36,641 nt of DNA from an uncultured Eubacteriales bacterium. Its GTDB lineage: Bacteria; Bacillota; Clostridia; Oscillospirales; Oscillospiraceae. This document shows, one piece after another, positions 14,109 through 22,540 of this stretch. The translations under genes and the position numbers were made by a program. The stretch covers positions 1 through 36,641 of the forward strand of contig UQZR01000024.1 in the NCBI GenBank assembly GCA_900545585.1. The letters are read 5' to 3'. The notes beneath the pieces are model-generated. The model was not told the origin of the DNA, made no database searches, and saw only the letters and a program-made list of their open reading frames with translations. The number at the start of each line of letters is the position of its first letter. Within the stretch, counting starts at the first letter, position 1.

Positions 14109-16208
14109 TTGCATCGTACTATGAACAGGCGTGACGACCCACAACTGGATACGCCCGTCCCCCGGGACGAGCTCTCGCTGGACGCCATCCTTGCCGAATA
14201 CGGCAGGGGTGGGCGTCAGCCTGCCCCTGCGCCGGAGACTCCCCCTGCACCGACGCCCCCGCCCGAACCCGAACCCGTCCCCGTGCCTGACCCCGCTCCC
14301 ATTCCCGAGCCGGAGCCCGTTCCCGCGCCCGATCCTGTGCCTGCACCTCTGTCCGACACACCGGACCGTGTCAGTCTGAAGGATGTCATGAGCCAGACGG
14401 TGGATGCCGTGCTGGAGGACGAGGAGGACGGCGTCATTGACGCTCCCGTGCCCCTGGGCCAGCGGCTCTCCGGCCTGCTGCACCGCCTCACGGACCGCCG
14501 CAGCGCCCGGCCCCGCGGCCTTTCTCAGGAAACGGAGCAGCTGTTCGACGACCCCGAGGACGAGCCGGAGCCGGAGGAACCGGAGGAGCCGGAGCCCCGC
14601 ATGGACGACGCCCTGCGGGAGGAAAAGCGCCGCTGCAACCGGCTGCGCCGCGGTCTGGTGTTCGCCGCGCTGCCCGTACTTCTTCTGGTGGTGGCCGCCG
14701 TGCTGCAGGAGCTGGAGATGCTGCCGCCCGCATGGCTGGACGCCGCGCCGCTGCGGTGCATCGTGCTGGGCGGCGGCCTGCTGCTGACGGCGCTTCTGTG
14801 CCTGCCGGTATGGCAGACGGCCTTCCGCATGCTCCGCGACGGGCAGGTAGGCTGCGAGCTGTGCGCCGGCGTTGCGGTGCTGGCGGATCTTCTCTGCTGC
14901 GCCGCCGGCGCCGTCACCGGCAGCACCCTCTCCACCCCCTACGCTGCGGCCGGCGCTCTGCTGATCCTCACCTGCCAGCTGGGCCTGTACCTGACGGCGG
15001 AGACCCGCCGCATCGCCTTCCATCTGGCGGACCTCAACGGCGTACCGCCCTACGTGGTGTCCGTCCTGCCCGCCGGTGTCTGCAAGCAGCGGGGCGTGCT
15101 GGAGGGCTTCTACCGCAGCACCATGCGCCCCGACCCCGCCCGCCGCTGGCAGAATTATGTACTGCCGCTGCTGCTCAGCGCGGCGGTGGTGCTGTCCGGC
15201 GTGGTGTGCTTCACCGCCCGCCCCATGGACGAGTTCCCCTGGGTGCTGGCCGCCCTCACCGGCGCCGGTGTCCAGCTGTCCCTGCCCCTGACCGGCTCCC
15301 TGCCCCTGTACTACCTGTCCCGCCGCCTGGAGCGCAGCGGCGCTGCCGCCGCCGGCTATGCCGGTGCCCGTGCCGTGGCCCGCTCCGGCCGCATGGTGCT
15401 CACCGATGACGATCTCTTTCCCGCCGGTACCGTGACCCTCAACGGCTACAAGGTCTACGGCGAGGAACGCAGCCGCGCCGTGGGCTACGCCGCTTCGGTG
15501 GCCCGTGCCGCCGGCAGCAGCCTTGCCCCCCTGCTGGACCGCCAGCTCACGGCGGAGGGCGGGTTCCACATTCGCGTGGACGACCTGCGTTACTGCGAGG
15601 AGGGCGGCGTGGAGGCCGCCATCCACGGCGAGACCGTGCTGATGGGCAGCGCCTACTTTATGAAAAAGCGCCATGTGGCCCTCCCCCACGACCTGAAGCT
15701 CCAGACCGGCCTCTTTCTGTCGGTGGACGGCGTGCTGACGGCGGTGTTTGCCGTGAAGTATCAGCCCTCCCGCAACGCGGAGTGGGCTCTGCGGGCCATG
15801 CGCCGCTGCCATATCACGCCGGTGCTGGCCGTCCGCAGCAGCAACGTCACCCCGGGGCTCATCAAGCGGAAGTTCGGCGTGGACGCCAAGGTGGTCTACC
15901 CCGACGTGTCCACCCGTCTGGCTCTGGCCCAGCTGGCTGCCCAGCAGGGCGAGACGCCCAACGTCATCGTCTGCCGTGAGGGCCTGCTGCCTCTGGCCGA
16001 GTCAGTGGTAGGCAGCCGCCGCATGGTGCGGGCCGTCCGCACCGCCACGGTACTCAGCTATATCGGTGCCCTGTGCGGCGTGCTGCTGGCCTACTACCTC
16101 ACCTCTGTGGGGAATTTCGCGGTGCTGACGCCGCTGGCCATGGTGGTATTCCTGCTGCTGTGGCTGCTGCCCACGCTGCTGATCGCCGGCCTTGTCCGCT
16201 ACTTCTGA
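14109..16208 (+). CDS. Degenerate P-type-ATPase-like membrane protein
   Basis: 699 residues from TTG 14109, chosen because GGAG lies 8 nt upstream; ATG 14121 is the alternative. Residues 35-80 are a Pro/Glu repeat and 85-175 are acidic and cytoplasmic. About eight membrane helices follow (near 184-201, 217-234, 250-270, 279-296, 349-368, 376-395, 648-665, 671-693). The region 428-620 follows the plan of a P-type ATPase catalytic domain: MVLTDDDLFPAGTVT stands where VxxDKTGTLT belongs, GVEAAIHGETVLMGS resembles the N-domain GxG loop, and the hinge TGD motif is lost. It is probably not an active pump. It may form an operon with rlmB, 5 nt upstream. Confidence 0.6.
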   Translation: MHRTMNRRDDPQLDTPVPRDELSLDAILAEYGRGGRQPAPAPETPPAPTPPPEPEPVPVPDPAPIPEPEPVPAPDPVPAPLSDTPDRVSLKDVMSQTVDAVLEDEEDGVIDAPVPLGQRLSGLLHRLTDRRSARPRGLSQETEQLFDDPEDEPEPEEPEEPEPRMDDALREEKRRCNRLRRGLVFAALPVLLLVVAAVLQELEMLPPAWLDAAPLRCIVLGGGLLLTALLCLPVWQTAFRMLRDGQVGCELCAGVAVLADLLCCAAGAVTGSTLSTPYAAAGALLILTCQLGLYLTAETRRIAFHLADLNGVPPYVVSVLPAGVCKQRGVLEGFYRSTMRPDPARRWQNYVLPLLLSAAVVLSGVVCFTARPMDEFPWVLAALTGAGVQLSLPLTGSLPLYYLSRRLERSGAAAAGYAGARAVARSGRMVLTDDDLFPAGTVTLNGYKVYGEERSRAVGYAASVARAAGSSLAPLLDRQLTAEGGFHIRVDDLRYCEEGGVEAAIHGETVLMGSAYFMKKRHVALPHDLKLQTGLFLSVDGVLTAVFAVKYQPSRNAEWALRAMRRCHITPVLAVRSSNVTPGLIKRKFGVDAKVVYPDVSTRLALAQLAAQQGETPNVIVCREGLLPLAESVVGSRRMVRAVRTATVLSYIGALCGVLLAYYLTSVGNFAVLTPLAMVVFLLLWLLPTLLIAGLVRYF

Positions 16209-16209
16209 C

Positions 16210-16246
16210 AAAAAAGAACGGAAAGCAGAGCTTTCCGTTCTTTTTT
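16210..16246. terminator. Bidirectional terminator
   Basis: AAAAAGAACGGAAAG pairs with CTTTCCGTTCTTTTTT around loop CAGAG (16226-16230). It separates the P-type-like gene from the convergent CarD-like gene. Confidence 0.95.
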
Positions 16247-16254
16247 GTCTGTTT

Positions 16255-16794
16255 TCACGCCTCCGTCGGCGCGGGCTCCGGCAGCTTCTCCGGCCAGCCC
16301 GGCCAGCTCTGGCGGATGAGATCCGCCACGCCGCCCCGTTCCAGACCCAGCACGGCCGCCAGCTCGCCGTACAGCTGGTCCTCGGCCCGCTTGAGATAGC
16401 GCTCGTCCATCTGGCTCACCTTCTTGCCGTGGCGCAGGGCCCACGCCCGCTTGCGGCACACGTTGTGGATCATGGCGGCCAGCTCGCCGCACTGGCAGCG
16501 CATCACCACCTGATGATAGAAATCCTTAGCAGCGCGGATGCCCGGCTGCTCCGGCTTGCAGGGCGGCAGCGACGGGATGGACGCGATCAGCGCCAGCGCC
16601 TCCTCCCGGCTGATAACCGCGCGCATCAGCACTCCCGTGTCCACCGGTGTCATCACCGTACCGCTGCGGTACAGGGGCGTCAGGTGATAGTAAAGCCGTG
16701 TCCCGTCGTCATAGGCCAGGCCGGACGGTCCGATGCTCTCCACCCGACAAACGCCCTCGCCGCCGTACACTACCAGATCACCTGCTGCAAACAT
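16255..16794 (-). CDS. CarD-like transcription regulator
   Basis: 179 residues, ATG at 16794-16792 behind AAGGAG; the open frame further upstream lacks a site. The N-terminal ~55 residues (MFAAGDLVVYGGEGVCRVES and on) are a CarD/CdnL/TRCF RNA-polymerase-interacting domain with the GDxVVYxxxGV signature. The rest (about 80-170) is helical, as in CdnL/CarD proteins, which bind the RNAP beta subunit and stabilise open promoter complexes. CarD-like proteins in Clostridia are common and diverse, so the exact target genes are unknown. It has its own transcript, with ATTATA (16888-16893, minus strand TATAAT) as a possible -10 box. Confidence 0.85.
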   Translation of the reverse strand: MFAAGDLVVYGGEGVCRVESIGPSGLAYDDGTRLYYHLTPLYRSGTVMTPVDTGVLMRAVISREEALALIASIPSLPPCKPEQPGIRAAKDFYHQVVMRCQCGELAAMIHNVCRKRAWALRHGKKVSQMDERYLKRAEDQLYGELAAVLGLERGGVADLIRQSWPGWPEKLPEPAPTEA

Positions 16795-17023
16795 CTTGTC
16801 ACTCTCCTTACACAAAACACTGTCCATACCGTTCTGCGCCGCGGTCCGCTCTCTCTTTCGTCCCCTCGGCGGCCTTTTTTCTGTATGATTATACCACACT
16901 TTGTCGAAAAATGGTAGGGCGATTTTTGAAAATTCTGCGGGATTTTTCTTGCCGGACGGTGGATATACGGGAAAAATGTGGTACAATACGGGCATTGAAA
17001 CTCAGCGAAAGGGGCATCTGCCT

Positions 17024-17521
17024 ATGAAAAAGCCCGTCATCCACCCCACCGCCTTCGTGGCCCCCAACGCCACTCTCCGCGGTGACATCTCCCTTGCCGC
17101 GGACAGCAGCGTGTTTTACGGCGCGGTGCTGCGTGGCGATACCGCCTCCATCACCATCGGCGAGGGCAGCAATATTCAGGATAACTGTGTGGTCCACGTG
17201 GACCCCGGCCTGCCGGTAACGGTGGGCAAAAACGTCACCGTAGGCCACGGAGCCATCCTCCACGGCTGCACCGTCGGCGACGAGACGCTGATCGGCATGG
17301 GCGCCATCGTCCTCAACGGCGCCAAGATCGGCAGCCACTGTCTGATCGGCGCCGGTGCGCTGGTAACGCAGTCCACCGTCATCCCCGACGGCATGATGGC
17401 CCTTGGCTCTCCCGCCCGTGTGAAGTCTCCCCTGACGCCGGAGGCCATCGCCTCCCTGCACGAGACCGCTCTGCACTACCGGCAGGAGGCCCAGGAGCTC
17501 AAAGAGCAGGAAAACATATAA
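17024..17521 (+). CDS. Gamma-carbonic-anhydrase-like hexapeptide-repeat protein
   Basis: 165 residues from ATG 17024 (site GAAAGGGG); the frame is open upstream, but the homology starts at MKKPVIHPTAFVAPNATLRG. Hexapeptide repeats form a left-handed beta helix. His residues in NCVVHVD and in VGHGAILHGC occupy the three zinc-ligand positions of gamma-carbonic anhydrases (YrdA/PaaY-type). A C-terminal helix follows. It may hydrate CO2 or be a related acyl-binding protein; family members without tested activity are common. TACAAT at 16982-16987 is a possible -10 box. Confidence 0.85.
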   Translation: MKKPVIHPTAFVAPNATLRGDISLAADSSVFYGAVLRGDTASITIGEGSNIQDNCVVHVDPGLPVTVGKNVTVGHGAILHGCTVGDETLIGMGAIVLNGAKIGSHCLIGAGALVTQSTVIPDGMMALGSPARVKSPLTPEAIASLHETALHYRQEAQELKEQENI

Positions 17522-17541
17522 CTCCCGCATAAACCGTGCAT

Positions 17542-17576
17542 AAAAACACCGCATCCCCATGGGATGCGGTGTTTTT
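17542..17576. terminator. Bidirectional terminator
   Basis: AAAAACACCGCATCCC (17542-17557) pairs with its complement at 17561-17576, loop CAT. It ends the hexapeptide-repeat gene and the convergent uridine phosphorylase gene. Confidence 0.95.
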
Positions 17577-17601
17577 ATGCAATTATGCAATGTTTTGCCG
17601 C

Positions 17602-18369
17602 TTACCCTGCGCGATCCGCCTGGATCAGCAGCTTCAGGGCCTCCACGCCCACCTCCACGGCGGCAGTGGTGTCCTCGCTCATCTCCTGGTCCAGACCGGC
17701 GGCCTCCCGCTCCTGGTTCCACACCACGTGGAAGCAGCTGCCGCAGCGGCACTTCAGCGCATCCGCCACCACGAACAGTGCGGCGGACTCCATCTCGCTG
17801 GCCTTGACGCCCAGCCGCTTCCACGCCTCCCACTTGTTCAGCAGCTCATAGGACACCGGCATCCGTGAGGGGCTGTGCTGGCCGTAGAACGCGTCCTTGC
17901 ACTGCACCACGCCCACCTGCGTCCGCTTGCCCAGCGCTCTGGCAGCCTGCACCAGCGCGGTAGTCACCTCAAAGTTGGCCACCGCCGGATACTCGATGGG
18001 CGCATACTCCCGGCTGGTGTGTTCAAAGCGGATCGCGCCGGTGGCCACCACCACGTCGCCGGAGCGCACGTCCAGGTCGATGCCGCCGCAGGTGCCCACC
18101 CGCAGAAACGTGTCCGCGCCGATGTTGTGCAGCTCCTCCATGGCGATGGAGGCGGAAGGCCCGCCGATGCCGGTGGAACAGACGGACACCTTCTCCCCCA
18201 GCAGCGTGCCGGTATAGACAGTGTACTCCCGGTTCTGCGCCACGAAACGGGCGTCGTCGAACAGTGCGGCGATCTTCTCGCAGCGGCCCGGATCGCCGGG
18301 CAGGATCACATAGCGGCCCACGTCGCCCTCCACACAGTGGATGTGATATTGCTTTTCCAGATTTTGCAT
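17602..18369 (-). CDS. udp: Uridine phosphorylase
   Basis: 255 residues, ATG at 18369-18367 behind GGGAGG. It cleaves uridine with phosphate to uracil and ribose-1-phosphate in pyrimidine salvage, as a hexameric PNP/UDP-family enzyme. Characteristic segments: ILPGDPGRCEKIA (phosphate-binding GDP loop near residues 22-34), STGIGGPSASIAMEEL (about 65-80), RVGTCGGID (about 90-98) and VKASEMESAALFVVA (about 185-199), where Glu-Met-Glu contacts the ribose. The gene has its own promoter. A cytidine deaminase gene at 23294-23683 would feed uridine into the same pathway. Confidence 0.93.
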   Translation of the reverse strand: MQNLEKQYHIHCVEGDVGRYVILPGDPGRCEKIAALFDDARFVAQNREYTVYTGTLLGEKVSVCSTGIGGPSASIAMEELHNIGADTFLRVGTCGGIDLDVRSGDVVVATGAIRFEHTSREYAPIEYPAVANFEVTTALVQAARALGKRTQVGVVQCKDAFYGQHSPSRMPVSYELLNKWEAWKRLGVKASEMESAALFVVADALKCRCGSCFHVVWNQEREAAGLDQEMSEDTTAAVEVGVEALKLLIQADRAG

Positions 18370-18475
18370 GGTCTGACCTCCCAGTATACGCACAGTTGAT
18401 TCTGCGCGGTAAAATACGTTTTGTATTTCCCGCCGTCTCAGGGGCAGGAACACACCGGCATATGTTTGAATAATA

Positions 18476-18504
18476 ATTATAACGTATTCCGCCGCAAAAC
18501 GCAA
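18476..18504 (-). promoter_or_regulatory. udp promoter
   Basis: Minus-strand TTGCGT (18504-18499), a 17-nt spacer and TATAAT (18481-18476) lie about 107 nt upstream of the uridine phosphorylase start. Confidence 0.65.
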
Positions 18505-18629
18505 CGTTGTTTCCTCAAAAGCCAGAAATTGCATGATACGCCAGAGATCTGCACGGCTACGATGGCCGCCGCAGGCAGATACTAACTGCGGCGCAGCGCG
18601 CACAACCAGGAAAGGAGAATTTCTTCATC

Positions 18630-19004
18630 ATGAAGCAGCTTTCTGCGATTTTTCTGGTGCTGGCCATGGTGCTGGCACTGACGGCCTGCGGCAAGGACGA
18701 TGACCGGAACAACGGCGGCAGTCCCAACCGCCCCGATACCAACCAGAGCCAGAACGCCCCGCAGGATAACGGCAGCGGCGGCAGCTGGCAGAACGGCACC
18801 GACACGCCCACCCAGCCCGGCGCCGGAGAAAACCGGCGAAATGGGGAGGATACGCTGCCCGGCACGCAGGCGGAGGGACGTATGGACCGCGGCGTCCTGC
18901 GCCGCGGCGCGGAGCGCACCGCCACCTTCCGCCAGATGCTGGAAAACGGCTATGTCCACGACAGCGACGGCTTCCTTAACGACGGCGAAAACACCAGCTG
19001 GTAA
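18630..19004 (+). CDS. Small hydrophilic lipoprotein of unknown function
   Basis: 124 residues, ATG 18630 behind AAAGGAGAA. A lipoprotein signal peptide covers the first 20 residues, with the lipobox LTAC at 17-20, so the mature protein would be anchored at the outer face of the membrane. Residues 22-75 are Asn/Gly/Pro-rich and low in complexity, a likely linker. Residues 80-124 are charged (RGAERTATFRQMLENGYVHD). No enzyme domain is seen. A GC-rich hairpin (GCCGCAG/CTGCGGC) lies between about 18,565 and 18,594 ahead of the ribosome binding site. It may be a spore- or envelope-associated protein; the sequence does not decide. Confidence 0.75.
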   Translation: MKQLSAIFLVLAMVLALTACGKDDDRNNGGSPNRPDTNQSQNAPQDNGSGGSWQNGTDTPTQPGAGENRRNGEDTLPGTQAEGRMDRGVLRRGAERTATFRQMLENGYVHDSDGFLNDGENTSW

Positions 19005-19041
19005 CATTTTTCGCAAAAACAGCGGCAGTTTCCGCAAAAAA

Positions 19042-19095
19042 TGCAGATGGGCGCAGGGAAAACACATTTTTCGCCCTGCGCCCACTTGCATTTTT
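19042..19095 (+). terminator. Terminator after the lipoprotein gene
   Basis: TGCAGATGGGCGCAGGG (19042-19058) pairs, with two mismatches, with CCCTGCGCCCACTTGCA (19074-19090), followed by T5. Confidence 0.85.
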
Positions 19096-19113
19096 GAAAA
19101 AATGGGCTATGAT
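19086..19113 (+). promoter_or_regulatory. Promoter of the CobW GTPase pair
   Basis: TTGCAT (19086-19091), a 16-nt spacer and TATGAT (19108-19113). The -35 box overlaps the tail of the preceding terminator. Confidence 0.55.
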
Positions 19114-19166
19114 ATGGGAGAAAGAATATGTGCCGCCGCGGGCGGCAGAGAAAAGAAGGGTTTACT

Positions 19167-20324
19167 ATGACAAAAATTGACATCGTATCCGGCTTTCTGG
19201 GCGCCGGCAAGACCACGCTCATCAAGAAGCTGCTGGCAGAGGCGTTTCAGGGTGAGAAGCTGGTGCTCATCGAAAACGAGTTCGGCGAGATCAGCATCGA
19301 CGGCGGCTTCCTGAAGGAGTCCGGCGTCCAGATCAGCGAGATGTCCTCCGGCTGTATCTGCTGCTCTCTGGTAGGCGACTTCAACAAGGCGCTGAAGGAT
19401 GTACATCAGCAGTTCGCCCCCGACCGCATTCTTATCGAGCCGTCCGGCGTGGGCAAGCTCAGCGACGTGATCGTGGCGGTGGAGAACACTGTCAAGGACG
19501 TGCCGGACATGAAGCTCAACAGCTTCGTCACCGTGGCCGACGCCACCAAGGTGAAGGTCTATATGAAGAACTTCGGCGAGTTCTACAACAACCAGATCGA
19601 GTCCGCCGGCACCATCATCCTCTCCCGCACCCAGAAGCTGACCCAGGAGAAGCTGGAAGCCGCCGTGGCCCTGCTGCGGGAAAAGAATCCCAACGCCGCC
19701 ATCCTCACCACGCCGTGGGACGAGCTGGACGGCAAGACCATCCTCAGCGCCATCGAGAAGGTGTCCCTGGCCGATGAACTGCTGGCGCGCATGCAGGCTG
19801 AGCACGCGGCGGACGAGGCGGAGCACCACCATCATCACGACCACGACGAGGACGATGACCATGAGCACTGCTGCCACCATGACCACGAGGAGCATGACCA
19901 CTGCCATCATGACCATGACGAGGACGAGCATTGCCACCATCACGAGCATGACCACGAGGATCACGACGAGCATGAGCATCACCATCACCACCACGACGGC
20001 GAGGAGTGTGACGATCCCCACTGCGGCTGCCACCATCACCACCATCACGCCGACGAGGTGTTCACCAGTTGGGGCGTGGAGACGGTGAAGGTATTCACCG
20101 AGAGCGAGCTGGAGACCATCCTCACCGCGCTGGACAGCGGCGACTACGGCGCGATCCTCCGCGCCAAGGGCATCGTCCACAGCGAGGACGGAAAGTGGCT
20201 GCACTTCGACTTCGTGCCGGAGGAGCACCAGGTACGCTTCGGCGCCGCCGACTACACCGGCCGTCTGTGCGTCATCGGCTCCCAGCTGAAGGAGGACAAG
20301 CTGGCTGAGCTGTTCGGCCTGTAA
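19167..20324 (+). CDS. G3E (CobW/P47K-type) GTPase with a His-rich metal-binding segment
   Basis: 385 residues, ATG 19167 behind AGAAGGG. Walker A is GFLGAGKTT (9-17), ENEFGE is the switch region, and SSGCICC (61-66, C63, C65 and C66) is the CxCC metal site of COG0523 metallochaperones; the usual NKxD is replaced by LSRTQ. Residues 217-295 form a long run of His with Asp/Glu and some Cys, suited to binding Zn, Ni or Co. A CobW C-terminal domain follows (about 300-385). Such GTPases deliver or store metal ions. The partner gene begins 19 nt downstream, so the two form an operon. Confidence 0.92.
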   Translation: MTKIDIVSGFLGAGKTTLIKKLLAEAFQGEKLVLIENEFGEISIDGGFLKESGVQISEMSSGCICCSLVGDFNKALKDVHQQFAPDRILIEPSGVGKLSDVIVAVENTVKDVPDMKLNSFVTVADATKVKVYMKNFGEFYNNQIESAGTIILSRTQKLTQEKLEAAVALLREKNPNAAILTTPWDELDGKTILSAIEKVSLADELLARMQAEHAADEAEHHHHHDHDEDDDHEHCCHHDHEEHDHCHHDHDEDEHCHHHEHDHEDHDEHEHHHHHHDGEECDDPHCGCHHHHHHADEVFTSWGVETVKVFTESELETILTALDSGDYGAILRAKGIVHSEDGKWLHFDFVPEEHQVRFGAADYTGRLCVIGSQLKEDKLAELFGL

Positions 20325-20343
20325 TTTACGCGAGGTACACCGT

Positions 20344-21273
20344 ATGGATATTCCTGTTTATCTCATCGCCGGTTTCCTGGATTCCGGCAAGACCAGCTTC
20401 ATCAACGGCATCCTGCAGGACGGCTTTGCCGCTGAGGACCGGACGCTGCTGCTGTGCTGCGAGGAGGGCGAGACGGCCTACGACCCCAAGGTGCTGGGCA
20501 ACGTGTTCACCTACACCATCGACGAGCCGGAGCAGATGACGCCGGAGCTTTTCAAGAAGCTGGAAAAGCAGTACCGTCCCAAGCAGGTCATCATCGAGTA
20601 CAATGGTATGTGGCAGATCGAGCCGCTGTACCGGGAGGGTCTGCCCGCCAACTGGATCCTGTATCAGATCATGTGCCTGGTGGACGCCAACACCTTTGAG
20701 CCGTATGTGCGGAACATGGGCCAGCTGATGATGGAGAAGATCTCCAACGCGGACCTGCTGATCTTCAACCGCTGCAATGAGCAGCTCCGCGCCCAGCTCC
20801 GCAGCCGCAACCTGCGGATGGTGAACCGCCGTGCCGACATCTATCTGGAGAACACCGACGGCACCAGCGAGGAGTATGTGACGCCGGAGATGTCCCCCTT
20901 CGACCTGTCCGGCGGCAAGCTGGAGGTGCCCGACGACGACTACGGCATCTGGTATGTGGATATGATGGACAACCCCGACCGCTATCAGGGCGTGGAGGTG
21001 TCCTTCAAGGCCATCATGTGCCACTCCAAGAAATTTAAGGGCGTCCACTGTCCGGGCCGGTTCGCCATGGTCTGCTGCGACAAGGACATGCAGTTTCTGG
21101 CGCTGGTATGCCGCGGCGAGGGGCTGGAGAACTTCAGGGACAAGGAGTGGGTGAAGATCCACGCCACCGTGAAGAAGGAGAAGTGCGATGCCTATCAGGG
21201 CGACGGCCCTGTGCTGTACGTCAGCAGCATCGCCGCCACCACCAAGCCCGCCAACGAGATGGTGTCCTTCTGA
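20344..21273 (+). CDS. G3E GTPase fused to a DUF1980/YcgQ-like C-terminal domain
   Basis: 309 residues, ATG 20344. Walker A is GFLDSGKT (10-17), but the CxCC motif is missing, the switch motif reads CCEEGE and the NKxD position reads NRCN, so it is a divergent CobW paralogue of the upstream gene. From about residue 215 (GVEVSFKAIMC, CPGRFAMVCCDKDMQFLALV, then WVKIHATVK) it resembles the C-terminal OB-like domain of the TIGR03943/YcgQ permease-associated proteins, which act in metal or zinc homeostasis. This assignment rests on recalled motifs. It probably works with the His-rich GTPase in metal handling. Confidence 0.75.
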   Translation: MDIPVYLIAGFLDSGKTSFINGILQDGFAAEDRTLLLCCEEGETAYDPKVLGNVFTYTIDEPEQMTPELFKKLEKQYRPKQVIIEYNGMWQIEPLYREGLPANWILYQIMCLVDANTFEPYVRNMGQLMMEKISNADLLIFNRCNEQLRAQLRSRNLRMVNRRADIYLENTDGTSEEYVTPEMSPFDLSGGKLEVPDDDYGIWYVDMMDNPDRYQGVEVSFKAIMCHSKKFKGVHCPGRFAMVCCDKDMQFLALVCRGEGLENFRDKEWVKIHATVKKEKCDAYQGDGPVLYVSSIAATTKPANEMVSF

Positions 21274-21294
21274 TAACAAATCGTATTATCAAAG

Positions 21295-21334
21295 AAAAAG
21301 ATGACGTTCTGTACTCACAGAACGTCATCTTTTT
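21295..21334. terminator. Bidirectional terminator
   Basis: A 17-bp stem (21295-21311 with 21318-21334), loop TACTCA, with A and T runs on its ends. It ends the GTPase pair and overlaps the 3' end of the convergent feoA-like gene. Confidence 0.95.
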
Positions 21335-21569
21335 CGTCTTGCAGCGTGTATAACGTGATGCGGCTGGCATCGGTGTCCCGCAGCGCGATCACGGTGTCCA
21401 GCACCTGATAGGCGGTGATCCCGCCGAAGGGCGGGGTGTGCAGCGCGGTGACCTGCTGCCCGGGGAGAAAGCCCAGATCCTCCATGCGGCGGGCCTTCCG
21501 GGGCGGGAAGTCCAGCGCGGCTACGCGGCCGCTTTCGCCAGGAGGCAGCTGCGCCAACGTATACGTCAT
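21315..21569 (-). CDS. feoA: FeoA-domain protein
   Basis: 84 residues, ATG at 21569-21567 with AAGGGGG upstream. The SH3-like FeoA fold is evident: TLAQLPPGESGRVAAL at the start, ARRMEDLGFLPGQQVTAL in the middle (the LxxLGFxPG signature) and DTVIALRDTDASRITL near the end. FeoA proteins assist the ferrous iron transporter FeoB. Here the feoB gene lies 6.7 kb away (28309-30135), so the usual feoAB operon is split, or this is a stand-alone FeoA-type regulator. The stop lies inside the bidirectional terminator. Confidence 0.85.
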   Translation of the reverse strand: MTYTLAQLPPGESGRVAALDFPPRKARRMEDLGFLPGQQVTALHTPPFGGITAYQVLDTVIALRDTDASRITLYTLQDEKDDVL

Positions 21570-21607
21570 GTGTCATATCCCCCTTACGCCCCAGCCTATG
21601 CCGCCGG

Positions 21608-22540
21608 TCACTTCAGGGTGATGCTGTTGTGGAGAACGGTGGCGCTGTATAAAAACAGCACATCGGCATCGTCGGGAAACTCCACAACGCGTCCCAGCCG
21701 GTCGGAGGCCAGATAACGAATATCCACGGCGTACACCGTGCGATAGCTCTCCGCCAGCAGCGGGATGATGCTGCTGCCGAAGGAATCCCGGAACACCACC
21801 AGCGTCCTGTCCCACAGGGCGTCGGGGTTGTCGATACGCAGCAGGGAGCGGCTGCCGGACAGGAACAGGTCGTAGGGCGCGTCCTGCGCGGCGGCAAAAT
21901 CGTACACGCCGCCGTCGGTGTCCGTCTCGTAGTTATGGACGGTGCAGCTCTCCAGCGTGGGGGAGGTCAGATAGGACAGCGTGTCCGGCTCCAGCGGCTC
22001 CTCGGTCTTTCCCCAGTAGCTGCCGTGGAAATCCCCCTCCAGCGCGCACAGCGTCTCGTCCCGCGTGCCGGACACCGGCGCACCCATGGCGGTCAGCAGT
22101 GCGTCCGCCGCGGGGCGCAGCTGCTCCTGCCGCCAATGGGGGTCGGTGCGGTAGTAGTCCGTCAGCGTCAGACCGGCGGCGATATCCACCGGCGTCAAAA
22201 AGTCCAGCGCGCCGCAGAGGTAGTCCGCCGTCTCCGCCGCGCCAGCGGGGACGTAGCCCTCCGGCGGCACGGTGAACTGCGCCTTGTCCGGCACCACCGC
22301 CAGATAGACGGTGCGTCCGGTGAAGTACAGGTCGTGCAGGTGCCGGAAACGATAGGCGGCGCGGTCCAGCGAATCCGCATCGAAGGGGGCGTCCGTCTTG
22401 GCGGCGTAGCCCTCATAGACGTACACCGTGTCGGCGGGCGCGGAGGGCTGCGACGTATGGGTGGGGAGCTTTGCCGCACCCAGCACCAGCGCCGCCGCCA
22501 TCAGCAGGAACGCGCCCCGCTGCACCATCCTCCGTGTCAC
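21608..22540 (-). CDS. DHHW-family exported protein
   Basis: 310 residues. The start is GTG 22540-22538, overlapping the stop of the upstream lipoprotein gene (GTGA), with GAGG 7 nt ahead. An N-terminal hydrophobic segment (about 10-22) anchors or exports it. TDPHWR (near 135) is the D-x-H-W motif and FRDSFGSSIIPLL (about 255-267) is a Ser-containing block; both are typical of the DHHW/AlgJ-AlgX-like SGNH fold that works with membrane O-acyltransferases (MBOAT) in polysaccharide O-acetylation. No MBOAT gene is adjacent here, so the partner must be elsewhere. Confidence 0.7.
   Translation of the reverse strand: MTRRMVQRGAFLLMAAALVLGAAKLPTHTSQPSAPADTVYVYEGYAAKTDAPFDADSLDRAAYRFRHLHDLYFTGRTVYLAVVPDKAQFTVPPEGYVPAGAAETADYLCGALDFLTPVDIAAGLTLTDYYRTDPHWRQEQLRPAADALLTAMGAPVSGTRDETLCALEGDFHGSYWGKTEEPLEPDTLSYLTSPTLESCTVHNYETDTDGGVYDFAAAQDAPYDLFLSGSRSLLRIDNPDALWDRTLVVFRDSFGSSIIPLLAESYRTVYAVDIRYLASDRLGRVVEFPDDADVLFLYSATVLHNSITLK

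Noticed and set aside
13917..15812. Long minus-strand open frame opposite the P-type-like gene
   Set aside because: Gln/Gly/His/Ala-rich shadow frame without domain features; the plus strand has the membrane helices and motifs.
16888..16908. Full promoter for the CarD-like gene
   Set aside because: A TATAAT is present on the minus strand but no -35 box lies at the right distance, so I did not list it as a promoter.
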